This document shows positions 9,641-19,396 of a DNA stretch of 64,000 nt, one piece after another. A program made the translations under genes and the position numbers. Positions within the stretch are counted from its first letter, which is position 1. Each line of letters opens with the position of its first letter. Below the pieces are notes generated by a model. It did not search any database, was not told where the DNA came from, and saw only the letters and a list, made by a program, of their open reading frames with translations. This DNA comes from Prochlorococcus sp. AG-409-P03 (GTDB taxonomy: Bacteria; Cyanobacteriota; Cyanobacteriia; PCC-6307; Cyanobiaceae): the NCBI GenBank assembly GCA_003215295.1, contig QCKN01000002.1:62001-126000 (forward strand), written 5' to 3'.

Positions 9641-9982
9641 CTAAAATAGCTTGAAGCCCTCTGTAAGAAGCCCATAAAGAAGGCCAATTCTAACCATATC
9701 AATAATTTGAATCGAGATGGTTAAGGGCTTAGCTGAAGCAGGTACTCTCCTGAGACGAATCATCAACTCTAGTATTAAAACAATAACCAAAGCACCTACA
9801 GGATCCATCAAGGCTAGAACTCCATTAATAGCCCCAACAGAACTACCCAAAAAGAATCCTGTTAGAAGTGTAATTAGAAATAAAGAATATCTGCGCCATG
9901 GATTCAAAGACCAGTTTTCCAAGCGTAAAAGAGCCTGAGAAATATTCTGATTAAGACGAGTAGATTGTGGTTTAAAAGTCAT
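9641..9982 (-). CDS. Ycf20 / DUF565-like membrane protein
   Basis: A 113-residue protein with two or three hydrophobic segments: YSLFLITLLTGFFLGSSVGA near residues 33-52, GALVIVLILELMIRL near 63-77, and a weaker C-terminal one. The NPWRRYSL...TGFFLGSS pattern matches the cyanobacterial and plastid Ycf20 family (DUF565). In algae and plants, Ycf20-like proteins have been linked to non-photochemical quenching, but a bacterial role is not established. It converges with pyrB across a 143-bp AT-rich gap in which I see no feature. Confidence 0.75.
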   Translation of the reverse strand: MTFKPQSTRLNQNISQALLRLENWSLNPWRRYSLFLITLLTGFFLGSSVGAINGVLALMDPVGALVIVLILELMIRLRRVPASAKPLTISIQIIDMVRIGLLYGLLTEGFKLF

Positions 9983-10084
9983 CAGAAAAGCAGAGATTTT
10001 CTAGTCATCAAACAGATCCAAAATTCAGTTTTAGATCCTTCAATTAATCTTACAAACAACAATTTGAAGTCATTACTTGGACTT

Positions 10085-10285
10085 TTAACTGGGATCCTGC
10101 TTTGTTTTCGCCTTCCCTTTCCCCTCTAGTAATTCCAATAATGCCTCCAACTGAGCCATTACACCCCGAATCTCTCCGCCCTCGGGCAAAAGACCATCGT
10201 CCAACACACCAGTGTGCATTTCCCGCAATTCTTGCCGGATATAGCGAAGGTGACTGACCACCTGCTCACGTTTCGATTGCGACAT
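10085..10285 (-). CDS. Small helical protein of unknown function
   Basis: A 66-residue protein, soluble and probably all helical, with a charged N-terminal helix (KREQVVSHLRYIRQELREMH), a middle GVLDDGLLPEGGEIRG turn and a second leucine-rich helix (MAQLEALLELLEGK), ending in a lysine-rich tail. The amino-acid pattern is protein-like and the frame is clean with an ATG start, so I believe it is real, but I recognise no family with certainty. It is the next gene downstream of tRNA-Ala on the same strand, 28 bp away. Confidence 0.65.
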   Translation of the reverse strand: MSQSKREQVVSHLRYIRQELREMHTGVLDDGLLPEGGEIRGVMAQLEALLELLEGKGKAKTKQDPS

Positions 10286-10313
10286 CGAGAACCTTTAATC
10301 CTGAAAAACTAGA

Positions 10314-10386
10314 TGGAGAATAGGGGATTCGAACCCCTGACCTCTGCGGTGCGATCACAGCGCTCTACCAACTGAGCTAATTCCCC
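10314..10386 (-). tRNA. tRNA-Ala (anticodon CGC)
   Basis: A 73-nt tRNA on the minus strand. The acceptor stem pairs GGGGAAT with ATTCTCC and contains G3-U70, the alanine identity pair. The D arm reads GCTCAGTTGGTAGAGC. The anticodon stem CTGTG/CGCAG (one T-G pair) encloses loop ATCGCAC, giving anticodon CGC for GCG codons. The T arm is GGGGTTCGAATCCCC and the discriminator is A. CCA is not encoded. The GCG codon is rare in AT-rich Prochlorococcus, which makes a dedicated tRNA notable. Confidence 0.92.
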
Positions 10387-10444
10387 TAGTCCAGAAAACT
10401 AGCTTGCGGGCAAAATAGAGAAGTAGGCAACCAATAAAACATCT

Positions 10445-10684
10445 ATGCAAAAACCAAATGTTGCCTCAATTGGCAAAGAAAATGAGATCACAGCAGAACT
10501 CCTTAATAAATTTGACGAGGCAAAAATTGCTCTTCTGGCTGAGCGGCTCGATCAAGATGACTATCCCACTCCATTTGCTGGTTTAAATGACTGGCATCTA
10601 CTAAGAGCATTGGCGATACATCGCCCAGAACTTGCTCGTCCTTACTTACATCTGGTTGATCAGGAACCTTTCGATGAAGATTGA
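10445..10684 (+). CDS. DUF2555-like protein upstream of coaBC
   Basis: A 79-residue soluble protein. The segment RLDQDDYPTPFAGLNDWHLLR, then AIHRPELARPYLHLVDQEPFDE, matches the DUF2555 family of cyanobacteria as I know it. Function is unknown. It overlaps the start of coaBC by 11 bp and is in the same direction, suggesting co-translation; whether it has anything to do with coenzyme A synthesis is not known. ATG start at 10445, 58 bp after the divergent tRNA-Ala. Confidence 0.8.
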   Translation: MQKPNVASIGKENEITAELLNKFDEAKIALLAERLDQDDYPTPFAGLNDWHLLRALAIHRPELARPYLHLVDQEPFDED

Positions 10685-11954
10685 GGTCACTAGTCCCTTA
10701 AAAGGAAAACGAATACTTGTAGCAGCTTCTGGAAGTATTGCAGCAGTCAAAACCCCGACGATTGTTAGCAACCTAATTAAGGCTGGAGCAGAGGTTAGAT
10801 GCCTACTTACTCCAAGTGCTGCTCGTCTAGTCAGCCCAATCTCTCTTGCAACGCTTAGTCGCAACCGTTGCTACCAGGACGAAGATCAATGGAGTCCCTC
10901 GGAGCCAAAACCTTTACACATTGGACTTGCTGAATGGGCAGAAATAATTGCCGTTGCACCCCTCAGTGCTTCTAGCCTTGGCAGATGGATTCATGGGATA
11001 GGGGAAGGTCTACTTGCAAGCGTCCTTTTGGCATACGAAGGTCCTGTCATAGCAGCAGCAGCTATGAACACTGCTATGTGGAGCAATCCAAGGGTTCAAG
11101 CTAACTGGCAAGAACTTGAAAAAAACCCAAGGGTTTTGCGATTAAGCCCTTCTTCTGGACTCCTTGCATGTGATCGAGTAGGAGATGGGAAAATGGCAAA
11201 TCCAGAGTTAATTGAATTAGCACTCACAACGGGAGTCACTGATACTTTTTCAAATAAAAAATTCAGTCGTGACTGGACAAATAAAAGGCTGCTTGTAACT
11301 GCTGGACCAACTATCGAAGCATTAGATCCTGCAAGGCTAATAAGCAATCGAAGTAGCGGGTACATGGGAGTTCTCCTTGCTCAAGCAGCACATTTAAGAG
11401 GCGCAAAAGTGGACTTAGTTCATGGGCCTCTCCAAACACCTAACGGTTGGCTAGAAGGCCTAAAGACTTATGAAATTGAAAGTTCTGGAGAAATGCAACA
11501 ACGCCTGTACCAATTGCAACCGGATGCTGATGTCATTGTGATGGCAGCAGCAGTAGCAGATATTCGTAAAAAAGATGGAGCAAATTCAGCAAAAGCAAGC
11601 AAGCAGTGTTTATTAAATTCATTTGAAGACTCTCTAGAAGCTGCTCCTGACCTGCTCACTGAGGTTGTAAAGAACCGCACTCCCAATCAAGTTTCACTAG
11701 GCTTTGCTGCCCTCACAGGCAATGACAACGAAATGCAGGAAGTTGGAGAGGCAAAGAGGCTCGCCAAGGGTTGTGACCTCCTTTTTGCGAACCCAATAAA
11801 TAGAGCCAATCAAGGGTTTGGGGACAATTCCAATGGGGGGTTCCTACTTGGGGCCAAAAGTATGGTTATGTCATTCCAACCAACATCGAAATTGGAATTA
11901 GCTCATAAATTGCTCGATGAACTAATAAAACTTCAAAGGAATATTTCCAAATAA
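10674..11954 (+). CDS. coaBC: Bifunctional phosphopantothenoylcysteine decarboxylase / phosphopantothenate-cysteine ligase
   Basis: A 426-residue two-domain enzyme of coenzyme A synthesis. The N-terminal CoaC flavoprotein domain starts RILVAASGSIAAVKTP, with the active-site histidine in KPLHIGLAEWAE and the AAAMNTAMW loop. The CoaB domain from about residue 200 has LLVTAGPTIEALDPARLISN, then RSSGYMGVLLAQAA, and the VIMAAAVAD-type segment (VIVMAAAVADIR). ATG at 10674, inside the end of the DUF2555 gene, gives the normal N terminus; upstream in-frame extension is not needed. It is followed by 221 bp leading to psbO. Confidence 0.95.
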   Translation: MKIEVTSPLKGKRILVAASGSIAAVKTPTIVSNLIKAGAEVRCLLTPSAARLVSPISLATLSRNRCYQDEDQWSPSEPKPLHIGLAEWAEIIAVAPLSASSLGRWIHGIGEGLLASVLLAYEGPVIAAAAMNTAMWSNPRVQANWQELEKNPRVLRLSPSSGLLACDRVGDGKMANPELIELALTTGVTDTFSNKKFSRDWTNKRLLVTAGPTIEALDPARLISNRSSGYMGVLLAQAAHLRGAKVDLVHGPLQTPNGWLEGLKTYEIESSGEMQQRLYQLQPDADVIVMAAAVADIRKKDGANSAKASKQCLLNSFEDSLEAAPDLLTEVVKNRTPNQVSLGFAALTGNDNEMQEVGEAKRLAKGCDLLFANPINRANQGFGDNSNGGFLLGAKSMVMSFQPTSKLELAHKLLDELIKLQRNISK

Positions 11955-12090
11955 GGTTTCCAACCAGATCTAATGCAATATTCAGGCGAATACCTCAAAA
12001 GCATTGGTAACAGGCCCTTCTCAAGAATTCAGAGCCTTTTTCTGAGCCTTTCAGAAGCGACAGGTTGTTGAGAGCTGCAAAATGGTGGCC

Positions 12091-12117
12091 TTAAGCAGCA
12101 TTTACCCCCTGTAAGAT
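12091..12117 (+). promoter_or_regulatory. Possible psbO promoter
   Basis: TAAGAT at 12112-12117 resembles a -10 box and is directly preceded by TG. A TTAAGC at 12091-12096 could be a poor -35. It lies about 60 bp upstream of the psbO ATG in the 221-bp gap after coaBC. Cyanobacterial -35 boxes are weak, so this is only a visual match; no start site is known from the sequence. Confidence 0.25.
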
Positions 12118-12175
12118 CCCAACTGATCCATTGGGCGGTTTATACCGCAGTCATCTGGCCTTTAGGCTTCTTCTC

Positions 12176-12976
12176 ATGCGCTTACGTCCTTTGCTGGCCA
12201 TGGTGCTGGCTTTCTGTCTCACTTTTGCAGCTGCCCCATCTAGTGTCTCAGCCGCTTTCGTTCTGGGTGGCGAAAGGGGTAATGCCAAATTTGGCGACGT
12301 TGTCAATACAGGGCAAGCTGGTGAGTGTTCAACTCTTCCCGCTGGTTCTTCAGGATCCATCAGCGTTGATGGAGATTTCAAAGATCTCTGCCTTCAACCA
12401 ACTGAGATCTTTGTCAAAATTGCTGGCAACAAACGACAAAAGGCTGATTTTGTCGCTGCAAAAATCATCAGTCCTCGATTTAACTCCAGCATAGATCAGG
12501 TCTACGGAGACCTCTCTGGCGGCAAATTCACTGAAAAGGGTGGCATTGATTTCTCACTAATCACAGTCCTTGCCCCTAACGGAGAGGAATTTCCATTAGC
12601 CTTCTCTGTCAAAGATATGGTTGCGGATGGAGGCAAGTCAATTGCCCCTGGATCCGAATTTACTGGAACAACATTCACTCCTAGCTACCGAACTGGTGAT
12701 TTCTTAGATCCCAAGAGTCGCGCTAAGGACACTGGTGTTGACTATGCCCAAGGTTTAGTTGCATTAGGGGGTGATGACGAAGAACTCGCTAAAGAAAACA
12801 TCAAGCAGGATCTCACTGGCAAGGGAGTCATAACCCTTTCAATAGATAGTGTTGATTCCTCAACTAACGAGTTTTCTGGAACTTTCGTCGCAATCCAACC
12901 CTCTGATAACGACCTCGGATCCAAAGAGCCAGCAGATGTCAAAATCACTGGCAAACTCTATGGACGTAAAGCCTGA
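12176..12976 (+). CDS. psbO: Photosystem II manganese-stabilizing protein PsbO
   Basis: A 266-residue lumenal extrinsic subunit that stabilises the Mn4CaO5 oxygen-evolving cluster. Residues 1-26 are a signal peptide (MRLRPLLAMVLAFCLTFAAA then SSVSA) with likely cleavage before AFVLGG. The conserved disulfide cysteines are in GECSTLPAG and FKDLCLQP, and GGKFTEKGGIDFSLITVLAP is a typical PsbO block. ATG at 12176 is chosen over upstream TTG frames because it places the signal peptide correctly. The gene is monocistronic, ending in a strong terminator. Confidence 0.96.
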   Translation: MRLRPLLAMVLAFCLTFAAAPSSVSAAFVLGGERGNAKFGDVVNTGQAGECSTLPAGSSGSISVDGDFKDLCLQPTEIFVKIAGNKRQKADFVAAKIISPRFNSSIDQVYGDLSGGKFTEKGGIDFSLITVLAPNGEEFPLAFSVKDMVADGGKSIAPGSEFTGTTFTPSYRTGDFLDPKSRAKDTGVDYAQGLVALGGDDEELAKENIKQDLTGKGVITLSIDSVDSSTNEFSGTFVAIQPSDNDLGSKEPADVKITGKLYGRKA

Positions 12977-13011
12977 TCATTGAGAAAACTCGTATCAGGT
13001 GCAGTCCGATA

Positions 13012-13051
13012 GCAGAAAAAAGAGGAGCTTTCTAGCTCCTCTTTTTTCTGC
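13012..13051 (+). terminator. Intrinsic terminator after psbO
   Basis: A perfect 18-bp stem (GCAGAAAAAAGAGGAGCT at 13012-13029 and its complement at 13034-13051) with a TTCT loop. The stem has an A-run on its left arm and TTTTTT on its right arm, so it fits a Rho-independent terminator, here 35 bp after the psbO stop. It separates psbO from sat. Confidence 0.9.
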
Positions 13052-13117
13052 CATTCTTTAAATAGAGCTGGGTTCTGCATTGATCTGGGAGAATTTCCAT
13101 CCATCTCAAAGAATTAA

Positions 13118-14290
13118 ATGGTTTCAAGCGAATCAACTTCTCTAGATCACTTAGGAGTCATTAACCCTTGCGGGGGCACTTTGGTTGATCTAATGGTTCA
13201 ATCTGACCAGAAAGAAAAAGTAAAGCAAGCTGCGACAAAAAGCATTGAATGTTCCCACAGAAATGCTTGTGATATTGAGTTACTTGTAATTGGAGGTTTC
13301 TCTCCTGAGAGAGGCTTCATGCATCAGGCGGATTACAACTCAGTAGTGGAATCTCATCGCACCACATCAGGGCATTTATTTGGTCTGCCCATTGTCATGG
13401 ATACTGACAGGCATGATATTGAAATAGGAGACAAAGTACTTCTTAAATATCAAGGGCAAGATCTGGCTGTAATGCAAATAGAAGACAAATGGGTTCCAGA
13501 CAAAGCCATTGAAGCGAAAGGTTGTTATGGCACAACATCTTTAGAACACCCTGCTGTCCGAATGATCGCTTGCGAGAGAAAACATTTCTACTTGGGAGGC
13601 AAAATTGAGGGTCTCGAGTTACCTAAAAGAGTTTTCCCATGCAAAACTCCAGCCGAATTAAGAGCACAACTTCCTAAAGGTGAGGATGTCGTAGCTTTTC
13701 AATGTCGCAACCCTATTCACCGAGCCCATTACGAACTTTTCACTAGAGCCCTTCATGCAAACAATGTAAGTGAACAGGCAGTCGTCCTTGTCCACCCCAC
13801 GTGTGGTCCGACGCAGCAAGATGATATCCCTGGTGAAATCCGTTTTCAAACCTATGAGCGGTTAGCGGCTGAAGTCGATAATCCTCATATCAAATGGGCC
13901 TATCTTCCCTATTCAATGCATATGGCAGGCCCAAGAGAGGCTCTGCAGCACATGATCATTCGTCGGAACTATGGATGCACTCATTTCATAATTGGCCGAG
14001 ATATGGCAGGTTGCAAATCAAGTATTAGCGGAAATGACTTTTACAGCCCCTATGAAGCTCAAGATTTCGCTAGAGAATGTGCTCCAGAACTAACCATGGA
14101 AACAGTACCGTCTCTCAACCTTGTCTATACCGAAGAAGAAGGCTATGTAACTGCTGAACATGCCGAAACCCGTGGGCTTCATATAAAGAGGCTTAGCGGC
14201 ACACAGTTCAGAAAAATGCTACGCAGTGGAGAGGAGATTCCAGAATGGTTTGCCTTCAAAAGCGTGGTTGAAGTCCTTCGAGCCGCATAA
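13118..14290 (+). CDS. sat: Sulfate adenylyltransferase (ATP sulfurylase)
   Basis: A 390-residue monofunctional ATP sulfurylase that makes adenosine 5'-phosphosulfate from ATP and sulfate, the first step of assimilatory sulfate reduction. The active-site segment QCRNPIHRAHYELF (QxRNP and HxxH), VHPTCGPTQQDDIP and FIIGRDMAGC are all present. The fusion APS-kinase domain found in some organisms is absent. ATG at 13118 is used. It lies downstream of the psbO terminator and 45 bp before ftsH. Confidence 0.97.
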   Translation: MVSSESTSLDHLGVINPCGGTLVDLMVQSDQKEKVKQAATKSIECSHRNACDIELLVIGGFSPERGFMHQADYNSVVESHRTTSGHLFGLPIVMDTDRHDIEIGDKVLLKYQGQDLAVMQIEDKWVPDKAIEAKGCYGTTSLEHPAVRMIACERKHFYLGGKIEGLELPKRVFPCKTPAELRAQLPKGEDVVAFQCRNPIHRAHYELFTRALHANNVSEQAVVLVHPTCGPTQQDDIPGEIRFQTYERLAAEVDNPHIKWAYLPYSMHMAGPREALQHMIIRRNYGCTHFIIGRDMAGCKSSISGNDFYSPYEAQDFARECAPELTMETVPSLNLVYTEEEGYVTAEHAETRGLHIKRLSGTQFRKMLRSGEEIPEWFAFKSVVEVLRAA

Positions 14291-14335
14291 CAGCAAACAA
14301 TCCTATTAACATTCTTAGATCAAAGGAAAAGAATC

Positions 14336-16183
14336 TTGAACAAACGTTTGCGAAATGTCGGGCTCTACGTGCTCATGGTGATAGTGATCATCGTTGTCGG
14401 AACTGCCTTCTTCGACCAACCTGATCCTTCCTCTAAAGCTCGCTCTATCCGATACAGCGAATTCGTTGAGGCAATCGAAGACAACCAGATCAGCCGTGTC
14501 TTGCTCTCACCTGACCGGGGCACCGCACAAGTAGTCGAGAATGATGGCAGTCGAGCAACAGTCAACCTTGCCCCAGACAAAGACCTGCTGAAATTATTGA
14601 CGGAACATAACGTTGATATAGCGGTTCAACCAACCCGCCAACCCAGTCCTTGGCAACAAGCAGCAAGCAGCCTGATTTTTCCGATCCTCCTCCTCGGAGG
14701 CCTCTTTTTTCTATTTCGGCGTTCTCAAGGAAGTGGGGGTGGAAATCCTGCAATGAATTTTGGTAAAAGCAAGGCCCGACTCCAAATGGAGCCATCCACC
14801 CAAGTTACATTTGGAGATGTTGCTGGAATTGAAGGAGCAAAGCTTGAACTGACTGAAGTAGTCGATTTCTTAAAAAATCCAGATCGTTTTACCGCTGTAG
14901 GAGCAAAAATACCAAAAGGAGTTCTTTTAGTAGGACCACCAGGAACCGGAAAAACTCTTCTTGCTAAAGCCGTTGCTGGTGAAGCTGCTGTCCCATTCTT
15001 TTCTATCTCAGGTTCAGAGTTTGTAGAGATGTTTGTTGGAGTTGGAGCAAGCAGAGTTCGCGACTTATTCGAACAAGCAAAAAAGAATGCACCATGCATA
15101 GTTTTCATTGACGAAATTGATGCTGTCGGCCGACAACGTGGCGCTGGACTGGGAGGAGGCAATGATGAAAGAGAACAAACCCTGAATCAACTGCTGACTG
15201 AAATGGATGGATTTGAAGGAAATACAGGGATCATCATTGTTGCAGCAACCAATAGACCAGACGTTCTTGACACCGCTTTAATGCGACCTGGGCGATTCGA
15301 TCGTCAAGTGGTTGTCGATCGACCTGATTACAGTGGCCGCTTGCAAATACTCAATGTCCACGCTCGAGATAAGACCCTCTCAAAAGACGTTGATCTTGAC
15401 AAAGTAGCTAGAAGAACACCTGGTTTTACAGGCGCTGATCTTGCGAATTTGTTAAATGAAGCCGCAATTCTTGCCGCAAGGAGAGAACTATCAGAAGTAA
15501 GCAATGACGAGGTTGGAGATGCAATTGAAAGAGTAATGGCAGGACCAGAAAAAAAAGATCGAGTTATGAGCGAGAAGCGAAAACAACTTGTTGCTTATCA
15601 CGAAGCTGGGCATGCACTTGTTGGGGCACTCATGCCTGACTACGACCCTGTTCAGAAAATTTCAATTATTCCTAGAGGCCAAGCAGGAGGATTGACTTTC
15701 TTTACTCCTAGCGAAGACAGAATGGAATCTGGTCTTTATTCAAGATCGTATCTCGAGAACCAAATGGCCGTAGCACTTGGAGGGCGTGTTGCTGAAGAAA
15801 TCGTTTATGGCGAAGATGAAGTGACCACAGGGGCATCTAATGATCTAAAGCAAGTCGCGCAGGTCGCAAGACAGATGGTTACTCGCTTTGGTATGAGCGA
15901 CAAACTCGGACCAGTAGCCTTGGGGCGATCTCAAGGCGGCATGTTCTTAGGGCGAGATATAGCTGCGGAGCGTGACTTTTCAGAAGATACTGCGGCAACA
16001 ATAGATTCTGAAGTATCCAATTTAGTTGAGATAGCTTACAAGCGAGCCACCAAAGTTCTTGTAGAGAACCGTTCTCTATTGGACGAACTTGCTTCAATGC
16101 TTATTGAAAAAGAGACTGTTAATTCCGAAGACCTTCAAGATCTACTTATACGTCGCGACGCAAAGGTTGCAGAATACGCCTAA
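14336..16183 (+). CDS. ftsH: ATP-dependent zinc metalloprotease FtsH
   Basis: A 615-residue thylakoid or plasma-membrane AAA protease. Two membrane segments (about 8-25 and 111-127) flank a short lumenal/periplasmic domain. Walker A GPPGTGKT is at 200-207, Walker B IVFIDEID at 255-262, the SRH Arg fingers in MRPGRFDRQ, and the zinc site HEAGH at 422-426. The start is TTG, supported by AAAGGAAAAG just upstream and by the family N terminus [12 protein letters not shown]. That N terminus resembles cyanobacterial FtsH3 rather than FtsH2; this is my inference. The gene overlaps the next frame. Confidence 0.95.
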   Translation: MNKRLRNVGLYVLMVIVIIVVGTAFFDQPDPSSKARSIRYSEFVEAIEDNQISRVLLSPDRGTAQVVENDGSRATVNLAPDKDLLKLLTEHNVDIAVQPTRQPSPWQQAASSLIFPILLLGGLFFLFRRSQGSGGGNPAMNFGKSKARLQMEPSTQVTFGDVAGIEGAKLELTEVVDFLKNPDRFTAVGAKIPKGVLLVGPPGTGKTLLAKAVAGEAAVPFFSISGSEFVEMFVGVGASRVRDLFEQAKKNAPCIVFIDEIDAVGRQRGAGLGGGNDEREQTLNQLLTEMDGFEGNTGIIIVAATNRPDVLDTALMRPGRFDRQVVVDRPDYSGRLQILNVHARDKTLSKDVDLDKVARRTPGFTGADLANLLNEAAILAARRELSEVSNDEVGDAIERVMAGPEKKDRVMSEKRKQLVAYHEAGHALVGALMPDYDPVQKISIIPRGQAGGLTFFTPSEDRMESGLYSRSYLENQMAVALGGRVAEEIVYGEDEVTTGASNDLKQVAQVARQMVTRFGMSDKLGPVALGRSQGGMFLGRDIAAERDFSEDTAATIDSEVSNLVEIAYKRATKVLVENRSLLDELASMLIEKETVNSEDLQDLLIRRDAKVAEYA

Positions 16184-16853
16184 TAAATACCTTCACTGGC
16201 AAAGACAACAGCAAGACTTCATTACTTGCCTGAAGTCTCAACCACTTGTTGTAGTTCTTAGAGTAGATCCAAATTCTTGGGAGAACTCTTTATTTCTAAA
16301 TCAAATATTCTCATTGTTCACTCAACTCAATACTGCAGGGGTTAAACATATAGAAATAGGATGGTCTCCTCATCCCGAGTGGATATATCTTATGCGGGAA
16401 GTTCAAAGAAACTTTAAAGGAATTTCTCTAGGAGCAGCATCAATAACTTGTTCATTAGCTTTAAAATCAGTCGCTCAATTAGGGCTCAGCTATGCAATGA
16501 GTCCTTTCTGGAATCCCATACTGCAGAAAGAAGCTATAGACCTTAACCAACTACTCGTTCCAGGAGTTTTCTCTCCCAAAGAAGTTCAAGAAGCTATTCG
16601 TCTTGGCTGTAAGTTAATAAAGCTATTCCCAGCAAGCAAATTAGGGAAAGATTACTTGCATCAACTTAAATCAATGATGAACCCATTGCCATTTGTAATT
16701 GCAGCAGGAGGACTAGAGGTATCAGATCTCGATTCATGGATCCAAGAAGGATATGGAGCAATTGTTTTAGGCAGAGGGATAATAAAAAATGGGCGAATAG
16801 ATCTCACACTTCAGAACTGGCTGCAATCTAAAAAAGATCAATCGCAAACCTAA
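16167..16853 (+). CDS. eda: KDPG aldolase (2-dehydro-3-deoxyphosphogluconate aldolase) family protein
   Basis: A (beta/alpha)8-barrel aldolase of about 228 residues. The catalytic glutamate is in VKHIEIGW and the Schiff-base lysine in GCKLIKLFPASK, as in KDPG aldolase, which splits KDPG to pyruvate and glyceraldehyde-3-phosphate in the Entner-Doudoroff pathway. The phosphate-binding C terminus shows AAGGLEVSD and GYGAIVLGRG. No ATG exists at the expected start; TTG at 16167, overlapping ftsH by 17 bp, is the best available, and the frame remains open back to 16089. HIEIGWSPHP differs from the usual LEVTxRTP, so substrate range may differ. Confidence 0.78.
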   Translation: MQNTPNKYLHWQRQQQDFITCLKSQPLVVVLRVDPNSWENSLFLNQIFSLFTQLNTAGVKHIEIGWSPHPEWIYLMREVQRNFKGISLGAASITCSLALKSVAQLGLSYAMSPFWNPILQKEAIDLNQLLVPGVFSPKEVQEAIRLGCKLIKLFPASKLGKDYLHQLKSMMNPLPFVIAAGGLEVSDLDSWIQEGYGAIVLGRGIIKNGRIDLTLQNWLQSKKDQSQT

Positions 16854-17021
16854 CTATTTAGAATTATTTCGATTAGATACTTTGCTGAATTTTATCATCT
16901 CATAACAATCGAGCTAAATATAAAGCCAAATTATTAGTCAACTAATTTCAAGTCTCAATTACCAATAATAATGAAATTAAAACTACTAAAACCTAAAATA
17001 TTTATTTAATAGATAAAAGTT

Positions 17022-18110
17022 CTACCAAAGACTGCACTGGCCACGTTGTCTTAACAAGTGATCAGCTAATACAAGAGAAACCATAGCTTCCACCATCGGA
17101 ACTGCTCGAGGTAAGACACATGGGTCATGTCTCCCTTTTGCATTAAGCATCACTGGATTCCCCTCGGAATCAACTGTTTTTTGTGGCTTCCTAATAGTCG
17201 CTGTGGGCTTAAATGCGACCCGAAGAACTATTTGCTCACCATTGCTAATTCCTCCTTGGATACCCCCAGAGTTATTTGAAGCTGTTCTAAAGCGTCCATT
17301 CTCACTTGCTATAAATGCATCGTTATGTTCACTCCCTCGCATTAGCGTTCCCTCAAATCCTGACCCAACTTCAAATCCTTTAGTCGCAGGTAGAGACATT
17401 AATGCCTTAGCAAGATCAGCCTCCAACTTGTCAAACACCGGCATCCCAAGTCCCATAGGCGCATTGCGAACAACACACTCAATCACACCTCCACAAGAAT
17501 CTCCCTCTCGACTTATTGCTTCGATTCTTTCAACCATCAAATTCGCAACTTCTCTATTTGGACAGCGAACAATATTGGCCTCAACCTCATCGAATCTAAC
17601 GGCGTCAGGATCAATCTCAGCCTCAATATTGTGAATACGTTTGACCCAAGCCAAAATTTCTGTGGCATTCGCCTTTTCTAGAAGTTGCTTTGCAACTGCT
17701 CCAGCAGCAACCCGTGCAATAGTTTCCCGAGCAGACGCTCTACCCCCTCCACTGCGAGCCTGCACTCCATATTTAACTTGATAAGTAGCATCTGCGTGAG
17801 AAGGCCGAAAGGCTTTCTGAACCTCGCCATAATCCCCAGGCCGATGATCTTTATTTCTAACCATCATTGCAATAGGAGTTCCTAGAGTGGTATTCCCAGT
17901 TAATCCACTCAAGATTTCTAGCTGATCAGCCTCATTGCGTGGAGTAGTGATTTTGCTTTGTCCTGGCTTTCTCCTATCCAAATCCCTTTGAATCTTTTCA
18001 ATATCTAAATCCAACCTTGGAGGACAGCCCTCAAGGATTACACCAACACCTCCACCGTGAGATTCACCAAAGGTGCTAACACGGAATAACTTCCCGAAAG
18101 TACTTCCCAT
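17022..18110 (-). CDS. aroC: Chorismate synthase
   Basis: A 362-residue FMN-dependent enzyme that forms chorismate from EPSP, the last step of the shikimate pathway. Signatures: [20 protein letters not shown] near the N terminus, the central [21 protein letters not shown], and the C-terminal [13 protein letters not shown] with [21 protein letters not shown] at 18110 gives the family N terminus [11 protein letters not shown]; a TTG one codon upstream is less likely. The gene lies between the eda-type gene and psbA, with an AT-rich 168-bp gap at its 3' end where I see no feature. Confidence 0.97.
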   Translation of the reverse strand: MGSTFGKLFRVSTFGESHGGGVGVILEGCPPRLDLDIEKIQRDLDRRKPGQSKITTPRNEADQLEILSGLTGNTTLGTPIAMMVRNKDHRPGDYGEVQKAFRPSHADATYQVKYGVQARSGGGRASARETIARVAAGAVAKQLLEKANATEILAWVKRIHNIEAEIDPDAVRFDEVEANIVRCPNREVANLMVERIEAISREGDSCGGVIECVVRNAPMGLGMPVFDKLEADLAKALMSLPATKGFEVGSGFEGTLMRGSEHNDAFIASENGRFRTASNNSGGIQGGISNGEQIVLRVAFKPTATIRKPQKTVDSEGNPVMLNAKGRHDPCVLPRAVPMVEAMVSLVLADHLLRQRGQCSLW

Positions 18111-18213
18111 CAAGTGCCCATTCTTATTAGAGACTAAAGAAGAAGATCAAAAAACCCCTGAAAATAAAAAATTCTATTGCGCTTAGTAAAGATGCTACAT
18201 GAAAGCAATTACC

Positions 18214-18240
18214 AAAAAAAGCCCCCTCACGAGAGGGGGC
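18214..18240 (-). terminator. Intrinsic terminator after psbA
   Basis: An 8-bp GC-rich stem (GCCCCCTC at 18221-18228 and GAGGGGGC at 18233-18240) with loop ACGA (TCGT on the minus strand). On the minus strand it is followed by seven T (18220 to 18214). It lies 57 bp after the psbA stop and fits a strong Rho-independent terminator for this highly expressed gene. Confidence 0.92.
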
Positions 18241-18297
18241 TTAACAAAAGAGTTATGCGTAGAAAACTCTAGAACTAAATTGATTGGTTAATTAAGC

Positions 18298-19380
18298 TCA
18301 ACCAATCGCAGGAGCTACCAAAGCCACAGAAGTGGATTCAGCCGCAGCAAGGTCTAGAGGGAAGTTGTGAGCATTACGCTCGTGCATCACTTCCATACCA
18401 AGGTTGGCACGATTAAGAACATCACCCCAAGTTGGAACGACCTTGCCATTTGCATCAAGAATTGACTGGTTGAAGTTGAAACCATTCAAGTTGAAAGCCA
18501 TGGTGCAAATGCCCATAGAAGTCAACCAAACACAAACAACAGGGAAAATTGCCAGGAAGAAGTGAAGGCTACGACTGTTATTAAAGCTGGCGTATTGGAA
18601 GATCAAACGACCGAAATAACCGTGAGCAGCCACGATGTTGTAGGTCTCTTCCTCTTGACCAAACTTATAACCATAGTTCTGGGACTCAGTCTCAGTAGTT
18701 TCACGTACCAAAGATGAAGTAACCAATGAACCATGCATTGCTGAGAAAAGGCTTCCTCCGAACATGCCTGCTACACCAGCCATATGGAATGGGTGCATAA
18801 GGATATTGTGCTCAGCCTGGAACACAAACATGAAGTTGAAAGTACCTGAAATTCCCAATGGCATGCCATCAGATAGCGAACCCTGTCCAAATGGGTAGAT
18901 CAGAAACACAGCAAAAGCTGCAGAAACTGGTGCTGAATAAGCAACACAAATCCAAGGACGCATACCTAAACGGTATGAAAGCTCCCACTGACGACCCATC
19001 CATCCACAAATTCCGATTAGGAAGTGGAAAACGATAAGCTGATAAGGACCACCGTTGTAAAGCCACTCATCAAGGGATGCAGCTTCCCAGATTGGGTAGA
19101 AGTGCATTCCAATGGCGTTACTAGAAGGAACAACAGCACCAGAGATGATGTTGTTTCCATACATGAGTGAACCCGCAACAGGCTCGCGGATACCATCGAT
19201 ATCAACCGGTGGCGCCGCAATAAAAGCAATAATGAAACAGGTTGTGGCAGTAAGTAGACAGGGAACCATCAATACACCAAACCAACCGAGGTAAATACGG
19301 TTGTTAGTGGAAGTAACCCAATCACAGAACTGTGGCCAACCCTTAAGCAGCGAAGAACGCTGCTGCTGAATGCTGGTCAT
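18298..19380 (-). CDS. psbA: Photosystem II reaction center protein D1
   Basis: A 360-residue D1 protein binding P680, pheophytin, QB and the Mn cluster. It is nearly standard throughout: [56 protein letters not shown] and the C-terminal [13 protein letters not shown], after which CtpA removes [15 protein letters not shown]. Residue 131, equivalent to position 130, is Gln, the low-light D1:1 form; the preceding GICGWMGR has Trp where many D1 proteins have Tyr126. ATG at 19380 is chosen over the longer frame because [10 protein letters not shown] is the family N terminus. This is the only psbA copy in the window. Confidence 0.98.
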   Translation of the reverse strand: MTSIQQQRSSLLKGWPQFCDWVTSTNNRIYLGWFGVLMVPCLLTATTCFIIAFIAAPPVDIDGIREPVAGSLMYGNNIISGAVVPSSNAIGMHFYPIWEAASLDEWLYNGGPYQLIVFHFLIGICGWMGRQWELSYRLGMRPWICVAYSAPVSAAFAVFLIYPFGQGSLSDGMPLGISGTFNFMFVFQAEHNILMHPFHMAGVAGMFGGSLFSAMHGSLVTSSLVRETTETESQNYGYKFGQEEETYNIVAAHGYFGRLIFQYASFNNSRSLHFFLAIFPVVCVWLTSMGICTMAFNLNGFNFNQSILDANGKVVPTWGDVLNRANLGMEVMHERNAHNFPLDLAAAESTSVALVAPAIG

Positions 19381-19396
19381 GAGGACGGTATAGGAA

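Noticed and set aside
14725..15162. 145-codon minus-strand frame inside ftsH
   Set aside because: It is a shadow of the ftsH AAA domain; composition (Pro/Ser/Thr-rich) is typical of an antisense frame.
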